A DNA stretch of 64,000 nucleotides, from assembly GCA_965153355.1 (NCBI GenBank), contig OZ231126.1, positions 42,222,001 to 42,286,000 on the forward strand, in the 5' to 3' direction. Position 1 is the stretch's first letter. Each line of letters starts with the position of its first letter. The stretch is from Flaccisagitta enflata (lineage: Eukaryota > Chaetognatha > Sagittoidea > Aphragmophora). The notes beneath the pieces are model-generated. The model did no database searches, was not told where the DNA came from, and saw only the letters and a list, made by a program, of their open reading frames with translations. Made by a program: the position numbers and the translations under genes. Positions 1-10,083 of this stretch are shown here, in pieces.

Positions 1-905
1 ACCTTGTGTCACAGATTCACTTTTTCCTGAAAACAATTTTTAACTGGTGTCTAAAATGACTAAAGAAAAAAAATAATTTTTCCTATAATAAAGGATTTTG
101 AAATTGGTTGGGAGGAAGCCATGATTTTCAATCCCATGGCCGATTCCTGATGATTTTCTTGATCTCTTCAAACCAAACAGTGGAGGGCACTTTGTTGAAG
201 TGCGACCCGCCTGTACTTGGGTCTTGGAGGTGTATATATATGTATGTGGATACTTTTGTATGTATATATGTATATATATATGGGTCGAAACCCTTTAAGG
301 TACAGGACTCCAACTGATGACCAGAAGCTGTATGGTTTGATAGTTTTATAAAAAAAATTTTTGGACATGTACTAAAACTTTTTTACCCTTCATGGTGACC
401 TATCATCCCATGATATATCTTCTTTGAAGATGAAGGCCTTTTTCCCTTTAATCACTAAAAATCATAACCATAACCATATATAGTATAAATTCTCCTAAAT
501 CCCACCCCCCTAATTAGGATAAAGGGGCTCAACTAGGGATATGGACACCTTGGTTCCCTTTTTCAATTAGGTCAACTTTAACCAAAATTGGGCTGAGTTG
601 ATGGTCCCGATCAATGCCAGAAGACAGCTCTAACAACACCCTTTCCCTAAAATATTCATTATTTCTAAATAAAATATTTAGATATTCATTTTTAAGATAG
701 GAAAATATGACACATTTAGTAAAAAGTATATGCCTAAGGAATTTTGTTAGTGTTTCAAAAGACCACAGATTAGGTATGTATGTGTATGTAATGGAAGCTT
801 ACACTATATAAATGTCCATATCTTTTCCAAATTTTGTTCAATTTCTGTTTCCTTTTGATTAATTGTATGAGTTTTATATAGGATAAATTGTTGCACAAGC
901 CACAT
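1..905 (+). repeat. Left pseudo-LTR of the Naiad-type element (5' truncated by window)
   Basis: Direct repeat of 4485-5390. I saw only three differences: one fewer A near 70, T instead of C near 571, and C instead of T near 683. It contains a TA/TATG-rich patch (229-282). Short ORFs here are repeated exactly in the right copy and have no coding character. The match with the right copy ends after CAAGCCACAT at 905. Confidence 0.9.
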
Positions 906-973
906 AGTTTAGTGCCTTGGTATAGAATGTCCGGCGGTCCCATTTGGTGACTCTCGATTCTTGCCTTTAGGGC

Positions 974-2140
974 ATGGTTTCTTTCAACAGTATTATAACT
1001 GTAATACAAAATATTGTAACAAATCTTTATTCCTCAACAATTATGGCGAACGAAACTTTAATAAAAAAATGCAATGGGCGATCCTGTGGTACGTGTCCAT
1101 TTTTAGAAGAAAAAAATTGTTTTCATTCAAATTCTACAGGACAAAGACATAAACCTTTAACAGCAGATCAGGATTTTCTAACTTGTAAATCAGAAAATGT
1201 TATTTACATGATTTATTGTCAGGTTTGCAATATTCAATATATAGGTGAAACTAAACAAAAGTTAATAAGAAGATTTAGTAATCATAAGACTAACATAAAT
1301 GGTAAAAAGTCAGGCCAAGTTGTTCATAAACATTTTGAAGAAAGTGGCCATGGCATTTCCAATCTTAGAGTAATTCCCATAGAAAAAATAGATAAGAATA
1401 ATGTTAATTTGCGAGGCTTAAATGAAATCCAGAAGGATAAGGCAATAACTAAATACAGGCTAGAACGTGAGAAAATTTGGATTTCAAAATTGCAGACTGC
1501 TTATCCCTTTGGATTAAATATTTCTGTCAAAGGGGTCGGTGACTTTAATGTTTCCCAGGGACTGTACCAAAATTTTGAAGGACGAAAAAGGAGAAAAAAT
1601 AAAAAACATTCTAGAAGAAAACCAAAAAGGTTAAGAAATAACAATGATATATCTATGGATTTTTTAAAAAGAAAACATACTGAGCTTAGAGATAAAGATA
1701 ATTATATTCATTTCTTTAAAACCTTTTTATATGGTCTACCTAGACAACAGTTACAAACATTACAAAATAATGCAAGACAGGATAATATGATAGATGATAG
1801 ATTAAGAGATATGATAAATATGATTTCCCACCAGAAATTATTTAAACCAGTCCAAACTAATATAAAGAAGGATAGAGATTTTTATCATATTCAATTTAGA
1901 GACAAAGGACTGGATCATATCAATATAAGCCAAATACTTAGAAATAAAAGTGTCACAGATAAGATTCCAATTTATTTTACTGATAAGGAGCCTCCTATAA
2001 TTGGATATAGGTTTAACAGAAGTATTGCTGGTAATATTTTTAATTATAAGGAGAGCTTGTCAGAAGAGTCAATTGGAAAATTTGAAAATGGTGACATTCA
2101 TTGTAATTGCCAAAATTCCATTTACTACTCGACTCAATAA
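974..2140 (+). CDS. GIY-YIG endonuclease ORF of Naiad-type element, ending in the CxC hinge
   Basis: 388 codons from ATG 974 to TAA 2138. A cysteine-rich leader (CGTCPF near residue 40) is followed by the GIY-YIG nuclease core at residues 75-93 (NVIYMIYCQVCNIQYIGET). The two cysteines between the IY and YIG halves, with histidines downstream in VVHKHFEESGHG, make the CCHH pattern of Penelope-type endonucleases. LQTAYPFGLN is the usual end of that domain. A basic linker (RKRRKNKKHSRRKPKR) follows, then EPPIIGYRFNRSIAGNIFNYK and the hinge CNC at residues 377-379. The expected job is nicking of target DNA for target-primed reverse transcription. The natural frame should run on into the RT. Here the last codons (IYYSTQ) and the stop come from an inserted MITE, so the ORF is a truncated half of the original polyprotein. 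Confidence 0.85.
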   Translation: MVSFNSIITVIQNIVTNLYSSTIMANETLIKKCNGRSCGTCPFLEEKNCFHSNSTGQRHKPLTADQDFLTCKSENVIYMIYCQVCNIQYIGETKQKLIRRFSNHKTNINGKKSGQVVHKHFEESGHGISNLRVIPIEKIDKNNVNLRGLNEIQKDKAITKYRLEREKIWISKLQTAYPFGLNISVKGVGDFNVSQGLYQNFEGRKRRKNKKHSRRKPKRLRNNNDISMDFLKRKHTELRDKDNYIHFFKTFLYGLPRQQLQTLQNNARQDNMIDDRLRDMINMISHQKLFKPVQTNIKKDRDFYHIQFRDKGLDHINISQILRNKSVTDKIPIYFTDKEPPIIGYRFNRSIAGNIFNYKESLSEESIGKFENGDIHCNCQNSIYYSTQ

Positions 2141-2530
2141 AAAAGCCGCACTTTTAAATGACAAATTGTCATACTGAATTTCATAAAAACTAATTAAAAT
2201 CTTAGACAGTTAGAAAGCTCTTGAAAAGATCTTTCATTTGGCACCAATCTGGTATTGCTATCTTTTTTTGTTTAGAAATGACATTAGTTTGAGTAAAAAC
2301 TTTGCCTATTTCAGTTTTGTAATCTCTATGAAAAAAGTGCATTTTAGCAAAATAGTGCTTTTCTTTGCAGAGCTCTAGCTCCTAAACCGTTTGAGATACA
2401 GATCTGGGATTGGTCTAGAATGAAAGAAAATTTGATATAGGTTTAACAGAAGTATTGCAGGTAATATTTTTAATTATGCTTGTAATCAATTGGAAAATTT
2501 ATGGTGCATTCTTTGTAATTGACAAAATTC
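2001..2530 (+). repeat. Duplicated CxC hinge segment flanking a MITE fragment
   Basis: Segment 2001-2120 (from TTGGATATAGG through CAAAATTCCA) recurs in decayed form at 2431-2530, with small deletions and a TGA replacing the second Cys codon of the hinge. The inserted MITE piece (about 2123-2429) lies between the copies. The second copy runs straight into the RT ORF. A drop of several bases at 2526-2531 relative to the expected hinge puts the RT in a different frame from the endonuclease. Either one element was split by a duplication event, or a 5'-truncated second copy joined behind a first copy; the sequence cannot separate these. Confidence 0.75.
2123..2429 (+). mobile_element. 3'-truncated MITE (ACCACGCGTATC family) inside the Penelope-like element
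   Basis: Begins with TACTACTCGACTC at 2123 and matches about 300 bp of the complete relatives at 22954-23381 and 35134-35548, including the stretch around GAGCTCTAGCTCCTAAACCG. The right terminal inverted repeat is missing: homology stops near 2429 and the duplicated element hinge begins. It supplies the stop codon that ends the endonuclease ORF. Confidence 0.75.
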
Positions 2531-4201
2531 CAGTATAAGGATGACCACCACGGTCATGTTATAACTGGAAACTTAGAAATAATTGAAAATACAATGCTAC
2601 GAAATATATTTAAAAGAGGACCCAAATATAGATTACCCCAAAGAATAAATTGGTCAGAAGATAAAAATCACATAATAAATTTTCTTGAGTCTTATATTGA
2701 AAATTGGACGGCTAAAGAAAGGAAACAAGGTAACATATTGGTAAAAAAAGAAGATTTAGATTTATGGAAAAATGAGATACTAAGAGTAGTAGACAACAAA
2801 ATAAGTCGAGGTAAAACTTTATTTAAAAGGACCTGGTCGAAAAGATTAGATGGTAGTCTAGCCACAGAATTGGCAAGATTGAAACAGGATTTTGTCATTA
2901 CTGTGGCAGATAAAGCTCAAAATAACATTTTATTCACTTGTAAATATTTTTATATAAAAAACTTAAAGGAAGAATTGACACGACCAGGTCAATTAACCTA
3001 TCAATTGTCAAATAAGGGACAAAATGATACTAATAAAGATATAATTAATTTTTCAAAATGCAAGGGTATTAAAGTTCCAGAGAATATGGGAGACCTGCCT
3101 CTGATATATTGGATACCCAAAATGCATAAGAATCCAATAGGCAGTAGATTTATTGCAGGATCCAAATTTTGTTCAATCAAGATGCTCTCAAAATACTTTT
3201 CTAAGGCTTTGAAATTAATTTTACATCATATGAAGCTATATAATAAAACAGTTTTTGAGAGGACAAGTTTGAATTGTTTTTGGATTTTGGATAACTCTTT
3301 AGAATTTTTGGAAAAAATAAAATCTGAAAGGATAATCCATATGGAAACATATGATTTTTCCACTCTATATACGGCCTTGCCTCATGGAGAAATAAAACGT
3401 AAATTTTCAGCTATTTTTCAGAAAGTTTTTAATAGGGAGGCAAGGCCATACATAAGTGTCAATATGAATGAGGCTTATTTTAGTCCTACAAAGGCTAAAA
3501 ATAAATTTTCATTCAGATCGGCAGACATGCAGGAAATTTTAGAATTTATATTGGATAATATTTATGTAAAATTTGGTGCAAATGTATATAAGCAAGTGAT
3601 AGGTATTCCTATTGGTCTTGATTCTGGACAGGATATTGCTAATTTACTTTTATATAGTTATGAATCAGACTATGTGGGTGAAATTTCTAAGGTAGATCTT
3701 CCGACAGCAAGGAAATTTAAGCTTAATGGAAGATATATTGATGATCTTTTTGTAGCTAATTTTCCAACCTTTAGGGATCATATCTATGAAATATACCCTC
3801 AAGACCTAGAAATTAAATTAGAATCTAATAATACCCAGGAAGTAACATACTTAGACTTAAAAATTAAATCGGAAAATTCTACTCTAAATTTTTCTGTCTA
3901 TGATAAACGTGATGATTTCTCTTTTGATATTGTCAATTTTCCCTACATAGACAGCTGTATACCAAAAAAATCAGCCTTGGGTGTTTATTTAAGTCAATTG
4001 ATAAGATATGCTAAATTGTCATCTAAATATGAAGATTTTTTACAAAGAAGCAGATCTTTGGTTGATAAACTAAAGACCCAAGGCTACAAAGAACATGATT
4101 TAAAACGACTAACTTCAAGATTTTTTAGGGAAAAACATGATATTCTAATAAAATATAATATTCCTAATACAGATGATTTTTTGAAAAATATATTTGAATA
4201 A
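2519..4201 (+). CDS. Reverse transcriptase ORF of Naiad-type Penelope-like element
   Basis: 560-codon uninterrupted frame. The first codon shown is TTG (2519) just after an in-frame TAA; the first ATG is codon 26 (2594). In the intact element this part would be translated as a continuation of the endonuclease ORF. The start KFQYKDDHHGHVITG and LRNIFKRGPKYRLP are the post-CxC linker typical of this clade. RT core motifs seen: TVADKAQNNILFTCKYFY, YWIPKMHKNP with SRFIAG, motif A YDFSTLYTALPH (Asp 279), GIPIGLDSGQDIANLLL, and motif C RYIDDLF (Asp 408-409). Penelope-like RTs are the sister group of telomerase RT. All catalytic aspartates are present. No endonuclease follows the RT, which is what the permuted order predicts. 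Confidence 0.88.
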   Translation: MTKFQYKDDHHGHVITGNLEIIENTMLRNIFKRGPKYRLPQRINWSEDKNHIINFLESYIENWTAKERKQGNILVKKEDLDLWKNEILRVVDNKISRGKTLFKRTWSKRLDGSLATELARLKQDFVITVADKAQNNILFTCKYFYIKNLKEELTRPGQLTYQLSNKGQNDTNKDIINFSKCKGIKVPENMGDLPLIYWIPKMHKNPIGSRFIAGSKFCSIKMLSKYFSKALKLILHHMKLYNKTVFERTSLNCFWILDNSLEFLEKIKSERIIHMETYDFSTLYTALPHGEIKRKFSAIFQKVFNREARPYISVNMNEAYFSPTKAKNKFSFRSADMQEILEFILDNIYVKFGANVYKQVIGIPIGLDSGQDIANLLLYSYESDYVGEISKVDLPTARKFKLNGRYIDDLFVANFPTFRDHIYEIYPQDLEIKLESNNTQEVTYLDLKIKSENSTLNFSVYDKRDDFSFDIVNFPYIDSCIPKKSALGVYLSQLIRYAKLSSKYEDFLQRSRSLVDKLKTQGYKEHDLKRLTSRFFREKHDILIKYNIPNTDDFLKNIFE

Positions 4202-4484
4202 AATTTTGGTGGGAGGCTATGAGAATCTTTTGACCCACTTGTCGCAGACCATAGCCAAACACCATCTTAGTTTTAATATAGTCCCTAAATTTTGGTGAAA
4301 GGCTGTGTTTCTCTTGACCAACTTGTCGTAGTTACATAGCTGGACACCTTTTGGGAAATTTTAACACTTTTCTAAAATAATATTCATATTTTAATATAAG
4401 TGTTTCTATTTTGACCTTGTGTCGCAGATTCACTTTATCTTCTTATATAAAAAAAATATTTTTAACATATGTGTTTCTATTTTG
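4202..4484 (+). repeat. Degenerate short tandem units between RT ORF and right pseudo-LTR
   Basis: Contains imperfect repeats of a unit around TTGACC-ACTTGTCGCAGA (4230s, 4318s, 4415s) that lead into the start of the right pseudo-LTR (TTTTGACCTTGTGTCACAG at 4480). This looks like partial tandem copies of the pseudo-LTR edge, a usual feature of Penelope-like insertions. No coding capacity seen. Confidence 0.6.
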
Positions 4485-5390
4485 ACCTTGTGTCACAGAT
4501 TCACTTTTTCCTGAAAACAATTTTTAACTGGTGTCTAAAATGACTAAAGAAAAAAAAATAATTTTTCCTATAATAAAGGATTTTGAAATTGGTTGGGAGG
4601 AAGCCATGATTTTCAATCCCATGGCCGATTCCTGATGATTTTCTTGATCTCTTCAAACCAAACAGTGGAGGGCACTTTGTTGAAGTGCGACCCGCCTGTA
4701 CTTGGGTCTTGGAGGTGTATATATATGTATGTGGATACTTTTGTATGTATATATGTATATATATATGGGTCGAAACCCTTTAAGGTACAGGACTCCAACT
4801 GATGACCAGAAGCTGTATGGTTTGATAGTTTTATAAAAAAAATTTTTGGACATGTACTAAAACTTTTTTACCCTTCATGGTGACCTATCATCCCATGATA
4901 TATCTTCTTTGAAGATGAAGGCCTTTTTCCCTTTAATCACTAAAAATCATAACCATAACCATATATAGTATAAATTCTCCTAAATCCCACCCCCCTAATT
5001 AGGATAAAGGGGCTCAACTAGGGATATGGACACCTTGGTTCCCTTTTTCAATTAGGTCAACTCTAACCAAAATTGGGCTGAGTTGATGGTCCCGATCAAT
5101 GCCAGAAGACAGCTCTAACAACACCCTTTCCCTAAAATATTCATTATTTCTAAATAAAATATTTAGATATTTATTTTTAAGATAGGAAAATATGACACAT
5201 TTAGTAAAAAGTATATGCCTAAGGAATTTTGTTAGTGTTTCAAAAGACCACAGATTAGGTATGTATGTGTATGTAATGGAAGCTTACACTATATAAATGT
5301 CCATATCTTTTCCAAATTTTGTTCAATTTCTGTTTCCTTTTGATTAATTGTATGAGTTTTATATAGGATAAATTGTTGCACAAGCCACAT
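4485..5390 (+). repeat. Right pseudo-LTR of the Naiad-type element
   Basis: Over 99% identical by eye to 1-905. The repeat ends at CAAGCCACAT (5390), after which the two copies diverge completely (element body on the left copy, flanking DNA on the right copy). Confidence 0.9.
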
Positions 5391-6302
5391 CCAAGCAATG
5401 AGAAAAACATAGCAAAATCCATGAGTATTTTGAAGCTCTGCGAAAGATCTTTCCAATGAGACCTTGCTGGTTGTCATAACTCTTTTTGTTTAGAAATGGC
5501 AGAAGAATGAAGACAGGTGGTCAAGAATTTGGAAAATCAGTATCACCTGATTTTCATGGGTTATCTTTGTTGTAACATAGGAATTAAATGAATTGAGTTA
5601 GAAATTTGTTCTTGACCCCATTTTATGGAAAACTCATAGCTCTTTAATTTGCTCATGGATATCGAGTAGCTATGACAATCCTGAGCTACGTAATTGACAA
5701 AAACGAAAAGAGTAAAATTTCGCGATGGAAAAAATTGAAATGAGCATTTTTTCCAATCTGTGATCTTTTTGTTTAATCCTTTGCCATTTCTAAATGAATG
5801 AAGCTACAATGTCCAGCAACGTCGCGTTTTGAAGATGTTTTGCAGAGCTTTTAAACAGTCATGGATTTTCCGAAGTTCAGGTCAATAGTAATACAGAAAT
5901 TAGTAAAAGAAGTTGTCCATTTTTTTACACCATGTTTAGTTAACTGGATAATGATGTTTACTTTAAACTCCTGTAGCTCCCTAGCTAAAAAACGCAAATC
6001 CGAAAAATTGGTGACATAAAAAAACTGCACTTCAAGATCTATTCAGACCTTTTTTCAGAATTGAAATAGCTTTTCTAGGAGAAAAGCTATGTCGATTCCA
6101 TAAAGAGCAAAAGACTTGATACACCCTGTAGATCTCTCTCACCCTCTGTCTTTCTCTATACCATGTAAAGAGGGAAGAAGGATGTGACTTCACCCGGCTA
6201 GGTGATGCAAATGTGTCAATGTTCTCAAAACAAAATAGTGAAATACGATATAATGCATATCAAATATATAGGTTTGTATACACAACAGAAAAAAAGAGAT
6301 CC

Positions 6303-6305
<3 letters not shown>
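5391..6305. other. AT-rich non-coding stretch right of the retroelement
   Basis: No ORF or spliced exon I can support. Pieces such as TTGTTTAGAAATGGCA and TTGCAGAGCT resemble the interior of the ACCACGCGTATC MITE family, so it may be an old relative of that repeat. No terminal repeats could be paired. Confidence 0.35.

Positions 6306-6390
<85 letters not shown>
6306..6390. repeat. (CT)n microsatellite
   Basis: Perfect CT dinucleotide array of about 85 bp; open frames across it (Ser-Leu repeats) are not genes. Confidence 0.95.
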
Positions 6391-6392
<2 letters not shown>

Positions 6393-6486
6393 GCCCTTCA
6401 TTGATCGAGTTGTTGCTGGTGGCGGCTCTTCATCATCCATCATTCATTATTGCTTCATTATTAGTCATTTAGAATATCTTTTTATC

Positions 6487-7329
6487 GGGGAAAAAAGTTG
6501 AAGTCAGTCTTCGACTTTTTGACATATTCGAGAGAAACAGGGTTTTCATTTTCTTATGACGAAGTTGAGGGTCTCGATCGACCGATTGGGGCCTCCAATG
6601 AAATTGATAGGGTAAGTAAATTTGATAATTCGCTTTCATTTGGCGCCAAGCAAAATGCTCTACAACAAATATTTTTTGTGCAATGAATTTTTAAAGATTT
6701 AATTATGAAACATTTGAATGAAATTTTTTTGATTTTTTTCGATTTAATGTAGGATCGATAAAAGAGTGTATTTATGTTTGTTTGAGCATGCAAATACAAG
6801 AAAACATGTTAATGAGCACAGCTACTCATCTGTGAGGGCGTTTTTGAGCATTTTAGCTCATTTAGCTCACTTAACTCAGTCTATTCTTTCTGATTTCAAA
6901 TTCTATAAATGAATAAATATTTTCTTACATTTTTAAACAAGCCAAGACAAGAAAGCGTATCAGTGAGCAGAGCCGCTCATCTGTGAGGGTGTTTTTAAAG
7001 ATTCTAGCTCATTTAGCTCATTTAGTTTGCTCTTTTTCTCTGATCTTTGATAGGATGAATAAATTAAAGAAAGCAAGAAAACAAGAAAGCAAGGCAGTGA
7101 GCAAAGCTGGTTGTCTGGTTGAATTATTTCAATATTTTAGCTCATCTAGCTCATTTGGCTCAGTTCTATTTTTCTGTGATTTTCAGTGCAATCAATACAT
7201 ACAATTGCTTTTGATTCGAAGTAACAAATAAAAGAAATTTCAATGACTGAAGACAAAAGCATTACATGGTGAAAAGTGACTAATGCTTACGACTTTTTTC
7301 CTCACGGCGACAGCCGCCATTACTGGTAA
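6487..7329. mobile_element. Stem-loop element of the GGAAAAAAGTCG family with ~145 bp tandem body
   Basis: Left end has a hairpin (AAGTTGAAGTCAG then TCTTCGACTTTTT, 6492-6521). Right end has TTACGACTTTTTTCCTCACGG followed by CGACAGCCGCC (7288-7318). The outer bases GGAAAAAAGT(C/T)G and CGACTTTTTTCC are inverted copies. Between them are three diverged ~145 bp units, each holding TCATCTGTGAGGG and TTTAGCTCATTTAGCTCA (from about 6815, 6965 and 7098). Other copies: 10559-11250, 59837-60511 and 63420-64000. No transposase; presumed non-autonomous. Confidence 0.6.
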
Positions 7330-7733
7330 AGGGGACGAATTGGATGCATGTGGTTGCACATTGCAATGACGGCTCTGGCAGTGCAGTAAAAGATATAGGA
7401 GAAAAAGAAAGTGATCTTGCTCTGGCAGACCAGCCGAATTGAATGATATCTAACTGTGAAGGTTTTGACAAATAAGAAGCGCAGGCACTATATAATTTGA
7501 ACAAGTAACGCAGGTTTACAAGATCGTCGCGGACGGGCCGGCAGGGGTGTACATGCTCAATATTACATACAATCGTGACTTAAAATGCACATGTTCTAAG
7601 ACATTAAAATTCAAAATGCTCTTCTTGTTGTTTCATACCATCCAGTTCTGCTTGTCAGCAAGTTGTTATATTTGAATGATGATAGGAGTGGATTTTTGCG
7701 GACAAGAAATCAATCAACGAACAAAAATCGCAG

Positions 7734-7736
<3 letters not shown>
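7330..7736. other. Non-coding stretch with a Helentron-like 5' end motif
   Basis: ACAAGTAACGCAGGTTTACA at about 7501 and GTCGCGGACGGGCCGGCAGG at 7526 match the conserved terminus of the short elements at 28868-29074 and 38447-38613, so an element fragment lies here. Nothing else recognised. Confidence 0.4.

Positions 7737-7803
<67 letters not shown>
7737..7803. repeat. (CT)n microsatellite
   Basis: Perfect TC/CT array of about 67 bp. Confidence 0.95.
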
Positions 7804-7806
<3 letters not shown>

Positions 7807-8497
7807 CAACGAGCCGTAACTGCATCTATAGACCAATGGACGTACGAGACGCCATGTCGGCCACTTCCTGAGACAAAATTTGATCTTGAATCTTGTTAGG
7901 TTCTTAATCTGAGTGAATATATGAGATACGGTTAAAGGAACCATGATTAGACATGTTATCAATTTCAGACTAGCTAATCAATGTTTGAATGTTTAAAACA
8001 TCCCTTTTCCATAATACACCGTCTTTAGATAAAAATAGTAAGTAGTAATATTAATAGTATAGTAATAAATTAGGATTACAGTAGTGAATAGTTTGAAGTG
8101 AGTGAAGCATTTTACTGACCCCAAACCATTCAGTGCTGAAATCTGAGTTTTGGCTTAACAAAATGGTTAGTGGTTACCAACATTCACTGAAAATTTGAAG
8201 GTTTTTGAGTTACAAAGATTTACCGTTTGCTGTTTCAATCTGAACACGGTACACAAGGAGATTCAAAATGGAGCAGTTTTTGTTAAAGAGACATTTTGAT
8301 AGGTGATCTGTCGGTCCAACTGTTATCTTACTGTATACTCTTATATACATTCAGACTTTTTTTGGTGATAAGTGTTTCAAGATTCAAAACTAGTTTTAAC
8401 AGCAAATTGACTGGGACACAAAATTTGTTGGGACACAAAGTAGATATGGCAGCCTCAAAAAATTTGGCTCTAACACGCCGCCGAACCCTGTGCGAAG
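7804..8497. other. Intergenic DNA, nothing recognised
   Basis: No conserved protein piece, RNA gene or paired terminal repeat was seen. Short frames only. Confidence 0.5.
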
Positions 8498-9257
8498 AAA
8501 CAAGGCCGGATACACGGCTACCCCAGTCGCGTGCGGGTGGGCAGGGGCAGAAATTGAGGTCACCAGATCATTTGGGCAGGAGCAGTGAGGCCAAAAACCG
8601 CAAAAGCGTTAGATGGTCAGCGGTACCCGTTGCCCCTATGTGAGTGTATGTGGGTGTGAGGCGGTTAGAGGGGCAGCGGCCCCGAAGGGGCCGATGACCT
8701 ATGCTGTTTTTATTTGGGCCTCAAGGATGGAATTAGGGCCTGGAGGCTGGAATTGGGGCCTTGAGGCTTGGATTAGGGCCTTGAGGCTGGGATTTGAGCT
8801 TTGAGGCTGGGATTACAGCTTCAAGGCTGAGATTTGCGCTTCAAGGCTGGGATTTGAGCTTTGAGGTTGGGATTTGAGCTTTGGGGCAGGGATTTGAGCT
8901 TGGAAGCTGGTATTTGAGCTTCAAGGCTGGGATTTGTGCCTTGAGACTGGGATTTGAGTCTAAGGGCTGGGATTTGAGCCTCGAGGCTGGGATTTGAGCC
9001 TCGAGGCTGGGATTTGAGCCTCAAAGCTAGGATTTGGGCCTTAAGGGGGGGGGGACGGAGAAGGAGAAGAAGGAGAAGGAGAAGAAGAAGAAGGAGAAAT
9101 TTCCCCTATGTGTGAAAGCATAGGTCATCGGCCCCTTCGGGGCCGCTGCCCAAAATAGGAAAGTGTGACGGACGGACCGACGGACGGACCGACTGACCGA
9201 CGGACCGACGGACGGACCGACAAAGCGGGGTGTAGAGTCGCGTAGCACGCGACTAAA
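8498..9257 (+). mobile_element. Helentron-like element (GTCGCGTGC family) split by a GCAGCGG element
   Basis: Starts at AACAAGGCCGGATACACGG with a GTCGCGTGCGGGTGGGCAG subterminal motif. It resumes after the insertion with a GACGGACGGACC tetranucleotide tract (9169-9222) and ends in GGGGTGTAGAGTCGCG, the palindromic terminus and CTAA (9257). Compare 37852-38033, the same family without the insertion: the flanks GAGGCCAAAAA (8588) and AAAGTGTGACGG (9161) join there. The architecture (5' conserved block, GTCY-type microsatellite, 3' hairpin ending CTAA) is that of Helentron-associated, pearl or mini-me repeats. Confidence 0.6.
8599..9151. mobile_element. GCAGCGG foldback element carrying a ~20 bp minisatellite
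   Basis: Left arm GGGCAGCGGCCCCGAAGGGG at 8671, continuing CCGATGACCTATGCT (to 8705). The right arm is its inverse at 9117-9151. Between them (8722-9040) lie about 16 copies of a 20 bp unit GGGATTTGAGCCTTGAGGCT. The outer left sequence CGCAAAAGCGTTA and GGTCAGCGGTACCCGTTGCC (8600-8634) is shared with other copies. It interrupts a Helentron-like element. The arms also contain their own small palindrome GGCCCCGAAGGGGCC. Confidence 0.7.
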
Positions 9258-9565
9258 AAAAGGCGCATGAAACATGTCTAAAACGCTTCTCTTTGATGTC
9301 CTCAGAACCACCCACCTCCCACCTCAGCTTACAAGGAATACAACCAAAACCGTCTCTGCCAACTGAATCAAAATCGATTACATGGCCTGGTAAAAGAGAA
9401 AGCATCTAAAAACCACCGGCCTTACTAGCTCGAGCTTTTGTGTTTACTGCCTGTTGACACTCTTCCGATCGATATCCGAGTATTATATGTATCAGAATCA
9501 GGAAATGAACAACAACCACTAAAACAACAACATCAAAAACAGAAACAATGATATCATCATTAATA
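9258..9565. other. Intergenic DNA, nothing recognised
   Basis: About 300 bp between two repeat elements with no gene or repeat that I can identify. Confidence 0.5.
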
Positions 9566-10083
9566 GTCGCAAAAGCGTTAGAGAGTCAGCGGTACCCTTG
9601 CCCTGCTTAAGTAGGTTGTGGTTGAAGTTGAGGGGGGAGCAGGGCAGCGGCCCCAAAGGGGTCAATGACCTATGCTGCTAAACATATGGGGAATTTTCTC
9701 CTCCTCCTCCTCCTCCTCCTCCTCCTCCTCCTCCTCCTTCTTCTTCTTCTTCTCCTACTCCGCACCCCCCCCCCACCCCCCAGGCTCATATCTCAGCCTT
9801 GATACCCCATAACCCAGCCTCAAGGCCCGAATCCCAGTCTTGAGGCACAAATCTCTTGAGGCTGGAATTTAGGCCTTGGGGTTGGGACTTAGGCCTCAAG
9901 ACCGGGATTTGGGCCTCGAGGCTGGGATATGGGCCTCAAGTCTGAGACATGGGCCAGGAGGGGGAAGGGTGCGAAGGAGAAGAAGAAGAAGGAGAAGGAG
10001 GAGAAAGCATAGTCATTGTGAGAATTGTGAATTGTAAATTGTGAGAAAGCATAGGTCATCGACCCCTTCGGGGCCGCTGCCCA
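9566..10083. mobile_element. GCAGCGG foldback element with (CCT)n and ~20 bp minisatellite
   Basis: Begins GTCGCAAAAGCGTTAGAGAG, then GGTACCC, then arm GGGCAGCGGCCCCAAAGGGG at about 9632. The right arm, inverted, ends GGGGCCGCTGCCC at 10083. The interior has a CCT/CTT tract (9700-9752) and diverged units of TTGAGGCTGGGATTTAGGCC. Same family as 8599-9151, 25524-26783, 52824-53412 and 62531-63330. Confidence 0.65.

Larger units (their letters stand above)
1..5390 (+). mobile_element. Naiad-type Penelope-like retroelement (N-terminal GIY-YIG, C-terminal RT) with pseudo-LTRs
   Basis: Near-complete Penelope-like element; its left end is cut by the window start. The order seen is pseudo-LTR (1-905), GIY-YIG endonuclease ORF (974-2140), a short CxC hinge (duplicated and split by a MITE fragment), reverse transcriptase ORF (2519-4201), degenerate tandem tail (4202-4484) and a second pseudo-LTR (4485-5390). 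Canonical Penelope elements carry the endonuclease C-terminal to the RT; an N-terminal endonuclease joined to the RT through a CxC motif defines the Naiad/Chlamys clade of N-terminal EN+ elements, and Naiads are known from many invertebrates. The two pseudo-LTRs differ at only a few positions over about 905 bp, so the insertion looks recent. The endonuclease and RT are now in separate ORFs, so this copy is probably not autonomous. The clade call is from domain order and motifs, not a tree. Confidence 0.85.

Noticed and set aside
108-317. 69-codon frame repeated identically at 4593-4802
   Set aside because: Lies in the two pseudo-LTRs; identical because the repeats are, and rich in TATA-type codons rather than protein-like.
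314-320. CTGATGA core resembling a hammerhead ribozyme in the pseudo-LTR
   Set aside because: No GAAA with a foldable stem II follows at the right spacing; the only GAAA nearby precedes it. Naiads are also reported to lack canonical hammerheads.
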